DNA of 64,000 nt from Lobosporangium transversale (taxonomy: Eukaryota; Mortierellomycota; Mortierellomycetes; Mortierellales; Mortierellaceae), in the NCBI RefSeq assembly GCF_002105155.1, contig NW_019029015.1, positions 124,001-188,000 on the forward strand, in the 5' to 3' direction. A program made the position numbers and the translations under genes. Positions 49,102-60,444 of this stretch are shown here, one piece after another (within the stretch, counting starts at the first letter, position 1; the number at the start of each line of letters is the position of its first letter). Under the pieces are notes generated by a model. That model was given only the letters and a program-made list of their open reading frames with translations, had not been told where the DNA came from and searched no databases.

Positions 49102-49963
49102 GACTGTAACATACCACGAATGAGATCTCCTGCAAACTTCTCAAGCTTATTGCGGAGAAGAGGAGCCAGATCCTTGCGGATCAAATCTCTGATAGGTTGT
49201 TTGGCATTACTATCAGCATCAATAGTAACATCGAACTACAAAAATATAGAGTATATATACTAGTTAAGAATCTTCCTAACGAGCTGGGGATGAATATTGA
49301 CAAATTGCCCCAAACGTCTACTTACGACATAGTCTTCAATATCGGTGTCATGAGCGACTTCAGGGATCTCAATCCTGCCATTGACATCGGTTCCATCAGC
49401 AGTCTTGCCTAGAAGCGTAAAAAAAAAATTAATTAGTGCCAACCAATCAAAGAGGAAATACGATTAGAGTGCGACGTTTTAAAAAATAAACAGGATCGAG
49501 ATTGTCTGTTCAATTTGGTGGCGAGAGTTGCTTACATCCCCCTCTTCCCAATTCAAACTTCTATCAAGCAGTTCTTATTTATTTTATTTTATTTTTTATT
49601 TTTTACCTTCAAAAGTGATAGTAATAGCAACGTCAAAGATAGTGATGATCTTGCCCTTGCGCTGATTTACATCCACATCTCCTGTCACATTTGTCACAGC
49701 GAGGGTCTTGACTGTTGAACCATTCGCCTCTGCCGAAACGTTACTTAGCTCATTCTCAAAGTAAGTTCTGGCCCAGTTGATACAGTTTTTGTCAACCCAG
49801 TGCCTATAAAGTAATATAGATAAGCATTTGTTTCTTGTGTTCCTTCTGTCAAATATATTCCATGTAAAATAAAAAAGTTTAAAAAGTACGAGGAATAATA
49901 ATGAGCTGCAAGGAAATGGAACATGCTTTACCAGTTGTTGACGTTCTTCATGTCCTTACTCAT
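48094..49963 (-). CDS. AHA1: Activator of Hsp90 ATPase (AHA1) with C-terminal membrane-anchor extension
   Basis: Six exons, complement(48094..48485, 48598..48972, 49115..49235, 49326..49408, 49607..49803, 49932..49963), join in phase to 399 residues. Aha1 stimulates the ATPase of Hsp90 in the cytosol. The N-terminal domain has the hallmark NNWHWVDKN (9-17) and an RKGK motif matching the conserved RKxK. The C-terminal AHSA1 (START-like) domain runs from about 205 to 322 and ends WTEIKRTFGY, where the family normally stops (human 338, yeast 350 residues). Here a further 77 residues follow: Ser/Thr-rich (325-354), a KKKRRRRR cluster (356-363) and a hydrophobic helix at about 375-397 ending in KK. 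This would make it a tail-anchored protein. The extension is in the same exon as the conserved end, with no splice site between, so it is not an assembly artefact of exon joining. Confidence 0.93.
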
Positions 49964-50271
49964 GGTGGAGAGATGTGTATTATATGGATAAAGAATAAAA
50001 ACCTTTGGGGAGAGAGAGAAAGAGAGAGGGATAGCGAGTGTGAAATATTCAAGTCGATGGCAATTCGAATGAATGAAAGAGTCCGATGGAAAAGAAAAAA
50101 AGAAGAGTGGAAAAGAATGGAAAAGTGAGGATCATTGTCTTTGTGTTCCCCTGATCAGAAACATGGAAAAAAAGACGTCACTTTTTTTAAATTTAGCCTT
50201 TAATTCTTTTTCATTCTTTCTAACAGTTCCTGCCAAACGCAAACCCCCTATTCCTACGCCACACAAGAATC
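49964..50271. other. Spacer between AHA1 and TRM13
   Basis: Upstream flank of AHA1 (purine-rich on the plus strand) and 3' flank of TRM13. No gene. Confidence 0.5.
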
Positions 50272-52548
50272 CTAGTTAGAAGATGAAGACGGCACCGCCA
50301 TCAACGCCAAGTTCTCCAATGACGTCTCTTGATCAACATAGTACACCAGCTTTGCATCAAACCCATTCTGCTGTAGATATCGCACACGACCAATGTCAAG
50401 TAATCGCTTGCATTGTTGGCCTAGGCGAGCTCGTGCCTGGAAATCCATTGTGGGAATATGGGTACTATCATTAAAACATGAAGAGTAGTATTAGATAAAA
50501 GAAAAAGAAGCAGCATCCAGTAAGAATATGAATGGGCTAAACAGCATCATGTTGATCCATTGAAGAAGGAAAAAACAAAAAAAACAAAATAAAATAAAAT
50601 AAAATTTGGCATTCACATACCTGAGTTTATCCAATGCAGAGTCAGCTTCGATACGGTGGTCGTCGTCATCACCAGTGATATCATTAGGGCTATTAGCATT
50701 GTTTTCATCACTGCTATCAGGCTTACTATTACTCGTTTTCTCGGTCTTGGTCTGGTTCACACAAACAGCCCAGCTGCTCATACGCGTCAAATAGACAAAC
50801 TCTTCAGGATTAATGTCAATCTCTTCCAAGAATTCCTGATTGGGATACATGTAATGATGGCACAATTGATGACAACAAAGCGCTATAAGAATGCCCTTGA
50901 CAGGTGAAGGGAGACTTGAGCGACCACGTTCGCTGGCAAAGAAAAAGAAATAAAGATACTTATTAATATCATATCGAGTAATTGTATCCATCACATCCTC
51001 GTTTTTCAACCCTTTGGCAGATACTCACGTCGCTTGGAAGTTGGTAAGACATTTGAGCGTCAAATCTGTTGCGCCTCCGCACAAGTGTTTCGATATAGCT
51101 ACAACCGGTTTCTTTTGCACATATTGTGGTTCCTTTGATCCTCCTTCATCTTTGGACTTCTCTTCAACAGGTGGTGTCCTCTGTGTCGCTGTGACATCTA
51201 TCCTCAATTCAGGCACTTCTGCCAAAACCAGATCTTTGATATCCATAGTGTGCCTCTTCACTAATGACTTGATCTCCTCCTGACCTAGCAGAATGCTGTC
51301 AAACTTATTCCTAGAGGGAGTCCGATCTACAAGGACAAAAGTTGCTGTTCCATGATCATCCACCGCAATTTTGAGGTAATTTGATAGCTCTCCACGACCT
51401 GCGCCAAACTCGACATAGCATGTGGTTGGATCATCCAACATATGAAGTCGTTCCATATTCCCAAGAAGGGATGCTTGTTGACGAGCATGCTTGATATTCT
51501 TAATCATCTTTCTAGTTACATCGCAGCAGTTTGGACAAGCAATCTGAGGTGTTCGTTGAGTGTTTTTTTTTTTTTTTTAAACAATTTACTCGATATCCGT
51601 TTTTTGTGTTGGCTTGGAACTTACTTGCGCTCATCTAAGGCAGGATGGTCCAAAATCACTGTCTGGATTTCTGGAACATATTTCGTGTACATATCCTGGA
51701 TTTTTTTAACTAAGGCCACAAATTGATCACTAGAAAGTGTTGAGAGGATGTCGCTGTTTGTTTGAATTGCCTTTGCTCCTGAGTTTGAGGGTTGAGCAGC
51801 CCCTTGGCTATCCCCAATGTCTGATGATCCTTTGGGCGCTGGTAAGGTGAGATTAATATCCTTTGAGTATTGGGCTGGTTCATCCTTTGGGCGTGCATTG
51901 CATTTATACAAATGAGCCTTTAGATCGTCCGCCCAAGCAGTGCTGGAAAGTAGTCAATAGTTTTAATGTTATGAATGGCTAATTTTGATAAAAAACCCGA
52001 TCCAAAGGGACAAGTAACCAGGCAAAGCCATCTCTTTCAATTGAACACTTACTGACTGGGATCGAATGGACATGGAATACGTTTTCGGGCCGTTTGTTGA
52101 AAGCCTTCGCCTTCCGTTTTGGCTCCATTCTCGTTGGCATTGGATGTTGATGTGGGATCAGCCGTAGTTTCGTACATCGAATGCTCTCCACAAAACTTAT
52201 TGCCAAGTTTCGTGGTGAGGCTACAATACTTGCCCTTGCTCAGTAACAAGAAATGACATTGCCTCGGACGTGATGGGACTGGGGGAGGGGGCCCTATAAG
52301 AACATAGGCGATAGGAAGGAAAGAGGTAATCATTGCCTTGGCGTCAGTCCTTCATAGGTGATTCCTTTTTGCCCTGGATTAATAATAGTCCAATGTCCAC
52401 AATTCATCCGCTACTGACCCTTGGTCTTCTGACGTTTGTTGCGAGGTCTGTGGTTGAGAACAGGTGGCTCGAGAGTTCCTGCTAACGCCTTTGCCACCGG
52501 ATCAGTCCCATTCTCATGAGGTCGTTTCGTGTCCTTGTTGTCGCTCAT
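50272..52548 (-). CDS. TRM13: tRNA 2'-O-methyltransferase TRM13
   Basis: Six exons, complement(50272..50464, 50621..50932, 51029..51511, 51625..51942, 52053..52293, 52419..52548), join in phase to 558 residues. Trm13 2'-O-methylates nucleotide 4 in the acceptor stem of certain tRNAs. A CCCH zinc-finger (CHFLLLSKGKYCSL, then NKFCGEH) is encoded at the start of exon 2, followed by the HLYKCN motif of the second zinc-finger. The SAM-binding motif CYVEFGAGRGELSNYL and SKHLCGGATDL are in exon 4. The C-terminal MSSWAVC, then RVRYLQQNGF and YYVDQETSLEN, match the family end. For exons 4 and 6 the acceptor that keeps the phase is not the nearest AG, but the resulting protein follows the family sequence. 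A variable Ser/Asn/Asp-rich insert sits in exon 5. Confidence 0.94.
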
Positions 52549-52795
52549 TGCAATTGATGTCAAGATGTTAAATAAATCTTTTTGCGGTGTGTTTTGATAA
52601 ATTCGCCCAATAATCAAGAAATAGTGACTGTTGACCATTTGATTTGCCACCAAGGCCTAATTGATCAATACAACATTCTTCGCCCTCGAAATAAGCAACC
52701 GATTCTTCACCAGTTTCATAAAACAGCATTCAGAAAGTCATCCAATTGTGGGATTTTGGCTCCTTTTCTCATTCATACTCTATTTTCCTCTTCTA
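52549..52795. promoter_or_regulatory. Shared divergent promoter of TRM13 and the CCDC28-like gene
   Basis: Only 247 bases separate the two start codons on opposite strands, so both promoters must lie here. No clear TATA box on either side. Confidence 0.6.
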
Positions 52796-53379
52796 ATGGA
52801 TCCATCAGGACTACCTCGAACATCTGGTTCCACCCAAACGTCATTCCCTAATGCTTACAGCCAGAACACAAACAACAGTGGTACGAGCGACAGTGGGGGC
52901 TACTATGTTCCGCCTTCGTCCGAGCTAACATCCTCAGATCATGATAACGCATTGGGAGTCATCGAAGCAGCATTCAAACAAACAGACTGTATGCTGGATC
53001 AGCGAGATATGAAAGCGTTTGGTAAGTTTACAAATCTAATATCTCTTTCCCACTCCATCTGCACTACTGGAGTGAGGCTTTCATTTACCAATAGGTATTT
53101 TTCATTCCTCTACTATATCTATCAGGAGATAATTCAGAGAGCATCTTTCAGGAACTCAACAATATCAGGAAGAAACAGTTGGCATTGGCTGCGAAACATA
53201 TCAGTATTGAGACAGTTGCAGACGATGACAGGTCATTAGCACCTGATGGGAAACTTTTAGATGCGGCCGAGAAGGACGAAATTGATCCATTCCAATTCGC
53301 GAGGAAAGGAAAAGAACTGCAGGATCTCATGGCCAGTGTATGTTTTACATTCCAGATCGTTTCCCTTTCATGCCTCATG

Positions 53380-53413
<34 letters not shown>

Positions 53414-53730
53414 TTGGTAATAAAAGACAGGAAAAACTGATGATTGTTCTCGATTCGATCTCTTTGTATTTTGCTCTTTCTTTTTATCTTCATATGTTAT
53501 GTTAGCTGGAAGATCTAGGTCGATCCATGTATGTTGAACATGTTGCTTGTTTGGACAAAAAAAAAAGTTATGTTGTAAAGGGTTTTTTTAAAAAAAAAAA
53601 AAAAAAAAAACTGATTTCATTCATCCTATGCTCTTATGGCAACTTTAGGTCTGATTTCCATGAACTTTCGAATTCGACCAAGAAACAGCCAACATTTGTT
53701 TCATATCCTTCATCAGCTCCAAGAAAATAG
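52796..53730 (+). CDS. CCDC28-like coiled-coil protein (DUF4061)
   Basis: Exons 52796..53021, 53126..53337, 53506..53528 and 53649..53730 join in phase to 180 residues. The first 50 residues are Ser/Asn-rich and disordered. The rest has the layout of animal CCDC28A/B: a helix ending KAFG at the first splice junction, a central helix (FQELNNIRKKQLALAAKH), an acidic loop, then ELQDLMASLEDLGRSM and a Ser/Pro tail. CCDC28B in animals is linked to cilia and TORC2; the role in fungi is unknown, and the family call is by motif resemblance. The third exon is only 23 bases. Transcribed divergently from TRM13. Confidence 0.75.
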
Positions 53731-53947
53731 TATTTGTCCATTGTATAAATAGTACATTTATTTCCTTCATTTAATATATACCCATTTCTCTTTGGAAATA
53801 AATCATTACTTTTTATTAACCGTAGATGCGGTTGCGGTCCCTCTTGTGAAGTAATAAGTCCTTGACCTCCCCATAAGTTCGATGCAAGCTTGCATATCGC
53901 CTTTGTATATTTGAGCAAAGTATAACAGAAAAAAATTTTCTATTGAT

Positions 53948-54312
53948 TCATTGCGATTTTGATGCGTCAGAGAACCAGCCTTCAGTCTTGACTCTTTCTA
54001 ATTTACGCTGCACAAGTTCTTTGAGAGTCCATTCCCGTGGGTGGTCGCGCTCATAAAGAAAGTATGCACCAACTCCACAGACAAGCGAGAATACCACATC
54101 GCCTCTCCTAAATGCCAAACAGGAATATGATAGGTAGCATCAGTAAGCAAGCTCTTTATAAAGTAAAATAAAAGTAAATAATAATAATAATAACAATAAC
54201 AATAATAACAAATAAATAAATAAAAGGAATAAGCATGTTACTTCGGTCAGGAATGTAAAAGTAGCAGGTAAGATTCTTACTTGGAAATGAGATATGTGTA
54301 TTTGACGGGCAT
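53948..54312 (-). CDS. NCE101: NCE101-like non-classical export protein
   Basis: Two exons, complement(53948..54107, 54281..54312), join in phase 2 to 63 residues. One membrane helix (VVFSLVCGVGAYFLYE) is followed by HPREWTLKELVQRKLERV. The pattern of a short N-terminus, single helix, YYxYE/YFLYER and a xxLxELxxRK motif matches the small NCE101 family (yeast protein about 53 residues). NCE101 was named for a proposed role in secretion of proteins lacking signal peptides; its molecular function is not settled. The gene is too small to be found without joining the exons. Confidence 0.85.
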
Positions 54313-54519
54313 GATCGATTTAAAGAATGAGAGACAAATGCGACGAATGTTGATCACATCTAAACTAAATCGCCACCAAAAGGAAAATTGAAATATCCAG
54401 TCATAGAGTTGTATATCTCGCTACCAGTATACCGTCTATTTTTGAACAACTTATCAAGATGCATTAAATTTCTTACAAAATGATGAAAGCTTACAAATTT
54501 TTGAAGGCGCTCCTAACGC

Positions 54520-55838
54520 CTATGAACTCGTTGGCTTGAACTTGTTGGGCCTCGTTTGTGTAGTCATATGGGACAGGCACACACGCACGATGTTCTCGGA
54601 TTCGACCATGTCACGATCACAATATATCTGACAGCTTCGTATGCAGCTTTCTGAGCTTTTCTCAAGTCCCAAGTCTCTCCGAGATACCATTTGTTGAGAT
54701 AAAAAGACCGAAGTCTTTCCCCCTCTCCATCCCTGTACAGGTACTCCAAGTACGAATTGATCCCTGAAAGCGTCATGGGCGGCAGCGCTGACTCGATCAG
54801 ATCGATAGGCCTTTCTCTCTTCAAGCAAGTGACAGTACTTGATATAAGGCCCGTACAAGAACGATCGACGGATGGTGGTGAAGCGGCGGACTTGGGGCTC
54901 CCCTAGGTTCAGAGCTATTCCAACCATTGTCTTTACCTCTCCAGGATCCATCCCAACGACAAACGGTGTCGGGCCGGAACTTGAGGACGTTTCATCGAAA
55001 ACAACCTTGACACTCCTTAGCATCTTGGAGCCTCGTTTCCAGTTAATGCTAGAGGCATGCGCTCTTTCCGTATCCGAAGTGTCAGACTCATCGTCCGAGG
55101 AGATTGGTCCAGAGTCAGGAGCCCTTGGGGGCACGGAAGTATGTGGTGCTCCACCTCGCGCACGTTTCGCGGCCGCAGACGGGACGGCGCTGAGCTTTCG
55201 CTTGGCACTAGTACATAAGTGAGCCTTTGATGATGAGCTTTCAGCTTCCTGCTCCTCAAGTTGCAAAAGAGCGCCTTCCATGTCATGAATGAATGCCTTG
55301 TCCAGGTCGAACTCGTCGTCACCCTCACCAAAAGATCGCCATTTTCATCATCGGGTGGGGGTCTGAATGAAGACGCTCGAGCTTTTGGACGCTCCTTAGT
55401 GGTGTCATATGATAACAGGTTGAGCACGAGTCCATTGGTGCAGATGGTCCCCTTCAACTTGAACCGATCCGATAATGTATCCATTTGCAGCCCCATCTTG
55501 CCATGATATCCGTTTATGCGCCGACGGGTTCGAACAGGGCAGAGCAAGCTATTGATCAACAACCCCTTACACCTCAGAACCAGCCGGACAGCTTCAGCAA
55601 CGGTCGCGTCATTTGCTAATTCTAATGCATGGAGGGCCTTACAACGCGTGTCCTCGTGGCCGTGGAAGATGTGCAACAAATCCTCCTCAGATAGGTAGAT
55701 GAATGTAGGCATGTGTTTACTTTTTGGAAAGTCTGCAAACTTTCCTGTTTGGCTATTTTTCTCGAAAAAGTAGTCAATCGGGTTTTTGTTTCCTGGCCGC
55801 TGTCCAGTCTCAGAGAGAACTGTCTGAGATACATCCAA
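54520..55838 (-). pseudogene. Fanzor (eukaryotic TnpB/OMEGA-type) nuclease remnant, frameshifted and truncated
   Basis: Three minus-strand frames follow each other. The first (55838 to about 55330) includes FKLKGTICTNGLVLNLLSY, resembling the F-G-x-I-x-TDG strand of Fanzor1 proteins. The second (from about 55310) carries a long Ser/Ala/Arg-rich linker and then FVVGMDPGEVKTMVGIAL, which looks like the RuvC-I motif with its catalytic Asp. The third (54824-54564) has IDLIESALPPMTLSG, then LRSFYLNKWYLGETWDLRKAQ, matching the helical part after RuvC-I. The frame changes near 55320 and 54825 behave like single-base indels. RuvC-II, the zinc-finger and RuvC-III are missing: nothing resembling them remains before the NCE101 gene at 54312. 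There is no ATG at the 5' end, which runs into a 26-nt A-tract. Fanzors are RNA-guided DNA endonucleases, usually carried by transposons. Confidence 0.62.
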
Positions 55839-56829
55839 TTAAAAAAAAAAAAAAAAAAAAAAAAATCAAACCTGGCTTTGGTACTTTGGCTTTACCACAA
55901 TAAATGATGCTGTGTATTTGTCAAACGATCGAATTACAATAATGGTCATAAGAAGGGATAGCAGAAACAGCATGGATACGTCTATCGAGACTTTGGAAGT
56001 TTGTTGACATTGAGCATTGAATATTCCGCCAAATCCCCTCTTAATCTCACTCATGCGCGCTGGGTATGGCTCGTGCTCACACAAATTATCTACACTCACT
56101 TGACTTGCCAGTAAAAATTAGCAAGAATGGTCTCAAAAGCCCTTTTAGTGAAAAGCAATATCAACTACCATACCAAAGGTTTGGAGCGGGCATTTGTATT
56201 CGTGTTCATTGACGACCAGGGCCACTTGAGCTTGCTTGCGACATCTAGTGTCATGTTATACATTTCAATGGCTCAAAGATCCATTTCCATCCTTGGGTAT
56301 AAGTAATTTAGAATATGTATTGCCAGCAAAACTGATTTCTATTTGAAAAAGAGACTGTACTCAAAATGAACAAGAACACTCGACTTAAAATGTTTCTAAC
56401 AAACAATGTTTATTGCTAACTATTTAACATGTTACCGCGTCGGAACTGTGCACTACTCGAAGGAAGGGTAGCTTCTGAACCAAAGGAGCTTTTTTGTTGT
56501 TGTTTTTTTTTTTTTTTTTTTTTTTAGAAGGAAGTCTTGATATTAGTGAATTATTAAGTTGTTTGCTGGTTGCCTTTAGTTGTCTGTGTAATTCGTTGTG
56601 TGAGCGAAGCCATGAGTTGTCTGTCTAGTATCATATATTGCTCCAGATTATGTGTGATAAATAGCATACATCTTTTGTCGCCTGTTTTGCTGCCGTAGTC
56701 CAAGGTTTTTATTTCAAAAGCATGGCATCAATTTTTTTTTTCACAATTGCTCAAACTGAATTTGCTGTCCAAAAAAGGTAGTGTTGTAAGTGTTGTATTC
56801 AATTTAGTGTTAATGAAAGTTAAGCGGGC

Positions 56830-56895
56830 GGGATTCTCATTTGACAGGATTTGGTATTGTTTTTATGGTTTACTTGGTCGTCAAATGAGAATCCC
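56830..56895. repeat. Inverted repeat hairpin
   Basis: GGGATTCTCATTTGAC (56830-56845) and its exact reverse complement (56880-56895) flank 34 bases. With a few mismatches the arms extend to about 21 bases. Confidence 0.85.
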
Positions 56896-57011
56896 CCGAC
56901 TAAAAATGGTAATAACGTGGCTGGTTTCTTCACATTGTCCGACAATGCAATGATGCAAAACGAATGGAATGGAATGGGGTTCATGAAAGAAAAAAAGTGA
57001 ATTAGCTGAAC

Positions 57012-57018
57012 TATAAAA
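57012..57018 (+). promoter_or_regulatory. TATA box of the TDG gene
   Basis: TATAAAA 190 bases before the ATG at 57202, followed by a C/T-rich leader that includes the TACTC repeat. Confidence 0.55.
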
Positions 57019-57100
57019 AGACAGCATAGTTTTCTCTTCTTTCTTTTTTCCTTTGGTTAAGACTCAATATCCATCACTCTCTCTTCCTTCCTCTCTATTC

Positions 57101-57135
57101 TACTCTACTCTACTCTACTCTACTCTACTCTACTC
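57101..57135 (+). repeat. (TACTC)7 pentanucleotide repeat
   Basis: Seven perfect units in the probable 5' untranslated region of the TDG gene. Confidence 0.95.
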
Positions 57136-57201
57136 CTTTCTCTTTCCAATTATCCTCCTCTGAGGAGTATTCACAACCAACAGCAACACAAAACTCATAT
57201 A

Positions 57202-57260
57202 ATGACTGAATTCTCTTCTCTCGTATCAAACTTTGCTCACAAAAGTAATGAAAAGAGTCG

Positions 57261-57308
<48 letters not shown>

Positions 57309-59191
57309 GAATGATAGGGGCAAGAGGCGTGCTGAAGAACCCAAAGGCAAACAAGTGAAGGATCAGGATGTGGGAGGAGAAGAAGAAGACCTTAGTAACA
57401 CCAGCCGAGATGATAGTGATGATATTCAGTCAGAAAGCCCTGATACCTCGGGCGTGAATGCATCCTCTCCATCAGTGAGACAACTCAGAAAGAGTCTTCG
57501 ACTTCACAATATTTCCACCTCTTCAGCTTCAGCTTCGACTTCAGCTTCGACTACTAATCCAGAAAGAGCACAACCACTTATCACTCGAACCATTAGTGCT
57601 AACAGTATCAAAGCGAGACCACATTACAAACGAACGATCGCCGAAAATGAAACGACTGCTGGATCTGTATGTAGTTTCGATTGTTTTTTTCTTTTTTTAG
57701 TAAAAGAAAAAAAAAAAAAAAAAAAACCTGCCTAAAGAGGAAAAAAAAAATGTATACATGTATAGTAGACTGACGATCGTTTTTTTTTTTTTTTTTTTTT
57801 TCTTTATTTTTTTAATGACAGCCGGCCAAGGTCAAGAAACGAAACCCTGGTTATTCTGCACCTTCAGTATATGCACATCTGTCATATGTCCCAGATATTA
57901 TCGATTACGACCTGGATGTCCTATTCGTAGGCATCAATCCAGGAGTTAAAAGCAGTGAACGAAGCCGTCATTTTGCAGGCCCAACAAACCACTTTTGGCC
58001 ATGTCTATCTGAGAGTGGTAAGATTCAAAAAAAAAAAAAAAAAAAAAAAAAAAAGATTGACTTTCGATCATGGAATACATAAAATGGTGGCGGCTCTTAT
58101 TTTTTTTTTTACAAATATATTTTGGGCTGCGCCGCTTTTTATTATTCTCCTTTGTTCATCTAAATGTTACACAAAAAAAAAGTCCCATTTGACGCGTGCT
58201 AATATCTTAATAATAATAATTAATAGGACTCCTTCCTCCTGGCGTCACTATGAGACCTGAAGACGATCGTTCTTTACCCATCATTGCCAACATGGGCTTG
58301 ACCAACCTAGTGGATCGTCCCTCTCGTATGGGGAATGAGCTTTCCGAAACTGAATGTCGTGCGGCTGCACCGACCCTGACAGCCAAGATCAAGAAGTATC
58401 GACCTCGGTTTGTCTGTTTTATTAGTAAACAAGCCTGGGATATGTATGCTGGTGTCGGTCTAGGCCTTCAAACGGCCTGGGTAAGCTGGTATGATGAACC
58501 AGAAGACCAAATGCTCCTTGGCATGGACCATGGCCATAACCATGGTAATAGCAATGGTAGTAGAAGGAGTCATTCAGTCCAGGACAACCTGGATTCTCAA
58601 GGATATCGTCTAGCACCATTCTTTGAAAGAGGTCCAAGCCTCGATAAGATAAAACGTGAATTAGAAGCACAAGGAGTACCTTTCCAACTCAAGCGAGAGT
58701 TGTCAGAGACCAAGGACGATGGGATCAAGTCGGAGCCATCTGAGGACAAGAAGACCAATGAATTGATGCATGTCAAAAAGGAACCACGGGATGAGGACAA
58801 GATAAAAACCGAGATTAAAGAAGAGCCTGAACTTTCGACTATGAAGATGGAAATCGATACAAAGGACGGGAGTGAGCACGTGGAACTGAAGGCTGATCAC
58901 GCTCATGTCAGAAGCGAGGGCAAAGGCAAAGGCAAAGGCAAAAGCAAAAGCGAAAGTGAAAGCAGAGAAGAAATGGGGCGGTCACGATTAGATGCTAGTG
59001 GGTCTCTGGACTCTAGATCAACTATGAATAGGGGTGCAGTTCGAGGTAGTCGTATGTTTGTGATACCGAGCACGAGTGGGCGCGTGACACACTACAAGAA
59101 AGAAGACAAGCTAGCGTATTTCAAGCAGCTGGCTGAATTAGTTCGTCAAGACCGACGAATGCGTGGTGTAAAAGACCCATGGGACAAGTAA
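57202..59191 (+). CDS. G/T(U)-mismatch DNA glycosylase (TDG/Mug/Thp1 family)
   Basis: Exons 57202..57666, 57822..58017 and 58227..59191 join in phase to 541 residues. The family removes thymine or uracil mispaired with guanine, starting base-excision repair in the nucleus. Residues 1-155 are disordered and charged, with a run of 15 Asn encoded by an AAC repeat. The catalytic motif GINPG is at 192-196 (Asn194 equals the catalytic Asn of TDG), followed by GPTNHFW. The second motif is FVIPSTSGR in exon 3, where TDG has a PSSSAR-like loop that plugs the flipped-out base site. Between the core strands lies a long insertion (about 310-490), His/Asn-rich and then Lys/Glu-rich, with a cluster of sumoylation consensus sites. 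Bacterial Mug is 168 residues, so most of the length is regulatory. Confidence 0.93.
57262..57308 (+). repeat. (AAC)n repeat coding for poly-Asn
   Basis: About 15 AAC codons inside exon 1 of the TDG gene. Confidence 0.95.
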
Positions 59192-59231
59192 CGTGCAAGA
59201 TATAATACGGACTGGAGTTTCTTTATCTGGA

Positions 59232-59268
<37 letters not shown>

Positions 59269-59563
59269 AAGGTGTAAATAGATTCGACTTTTACATCAAG
59301 CATTCTAATAAACATAATATGTATCGTAAATAAAAATAAATTTAGTTAAAATAAATTGCCAATATACATATATTTTATTCTACAAATTTTTTTTCTAGTT
59401 TTTTTGATCCTTTTTCTTTTTTCTTTTGTTCTTTCTTTCTTGAATCCTCTGGATAGGATAGAATGATGGTATTTATCATTGCAACGTAAAATGCTCAAGT
59501 GAAGGGCAGTATACAAATTCATGACGTTGGTTTTTGTTTTTGTTTCTGTTTTTGATCCTTTTC
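59192..59563. other. 3' flanks of two convergent genes
   Basis: A 30-nt T-run (about 59237-59266) shortly after the TDG stop, then AT-rich DNA with AATAAA-like signals. No gene. Confidence 0.5.
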
Positions 59564-60244
59564 TCAGTGTTTGAAGAATGAACAGAGTCGACTTTCTTCC
59601 TCTCTTGTTGTTGGATATGGAGTCTTTGGTAGGCCACGTTTTCTTTCATGATTCAACAAATTGTCACCTTCACCTAGAAAAGAAAATATATAAATATATA
59701 AATATATAAATATATAAATGAATATTAGCAATGTAACCACAGATCACTCAATCGGGGCCACGTTGTTCAATCAATGACGACAATGAGAGGAGTTAAAAAA
59801 AAGGGGGAGGAAAAGAGAAAAGGATGAAAAGGATGGATCGAGTCCCCCTGAACCACAATTTTGGACAAATAAAAGGTTTCTCATTTTCAGTCTAAGTTTT
59901 TATTTTATTTTATTTATTTTTTACCTGATAAGAATCGGACACTTGAATTCCGCTGTCGATTTTGATCCCAGCTGAGATTAGGTGATTGAGCGGATTCATT
60001 TTCGCTATGGTCCCCATTAAATGTAATTGTTGACTCGCCATCGTTCGAGAAGCTGCTATGACTTCTTTTACAGGATGATGGTAAAGTGATGGAGAACATT
60101 GGACGTCTCTGAGCCTTGGTGGATCGAGCGCTAGATTGCATCCCATCACCTGTGTTTTTCTTTTTTGATACAAGGGCGCTACCACTGTTGCTGAGAAATG
60201 CTATGGAGCTAATTGGATCTTTAAGATCTTGCTGGTGCATCATC

Positions 60245-60282
<38 letters not shown>

Positions 60283-60352
60283 TGATATATTTATATACAT
60301 TTATATTTTTTGTTTGTTTGTTTGTAAGTAAATCATTGCTGCTTGGTTAGAA

Positions 60353-60391
<39 letters not shown>

Positions 60392-60444
60392 TATGATATT
60401 GAGCAAAGAGATTAAATCTATACCTGTTCTGAGGCAATGGTCAT
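59564..60444 (-). CDS. Small Ser/Asn-rich protein of unknown function
   Basis: Three exons, complement(59564..59673, 59925..60246, 60424..60444), join in phase to 150 residues. Exon 1 codes for only seven residues. The protein has no membrane segment. It is rich in Ser, Asn, Lys and Arg, with the stretches RRPMFSITLPSS and ERKRGLPKTPYPTTREEESR that look like phosphorylation or short linear-motif sites. I recognise no family. Splice signals are good at all four sites, including an AAAAG acceptor after a 28-nt run. Intron 2 contains an ATAAATAT tandem repeat (about 59689-59718). Confidence 0.6.

Larger units (their letters stand above)
55839..57201. other. Spacer between the Fanzor remnant and the TDG gene
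   Basis: A minus-strand frame at 55866-56099 (about 75 codons without a convincing start) could be a leftover of the same element, but I see no family motif. T-run at about 56504-56525. The hairpin at 56830-56895 and the TDG promoter follow. Confidence 0.45.

Noticed and set aside
54520..54580. Whether the Fanzor remnant is simply spliced, with its C-terminal third in the NCE101 region
   Set aside because: The only coding sequence between 53948 and 54312 is the NCE101-like gene, which has its own start and stop. No RuvC-II or RuvC-III-like motif is visible there.
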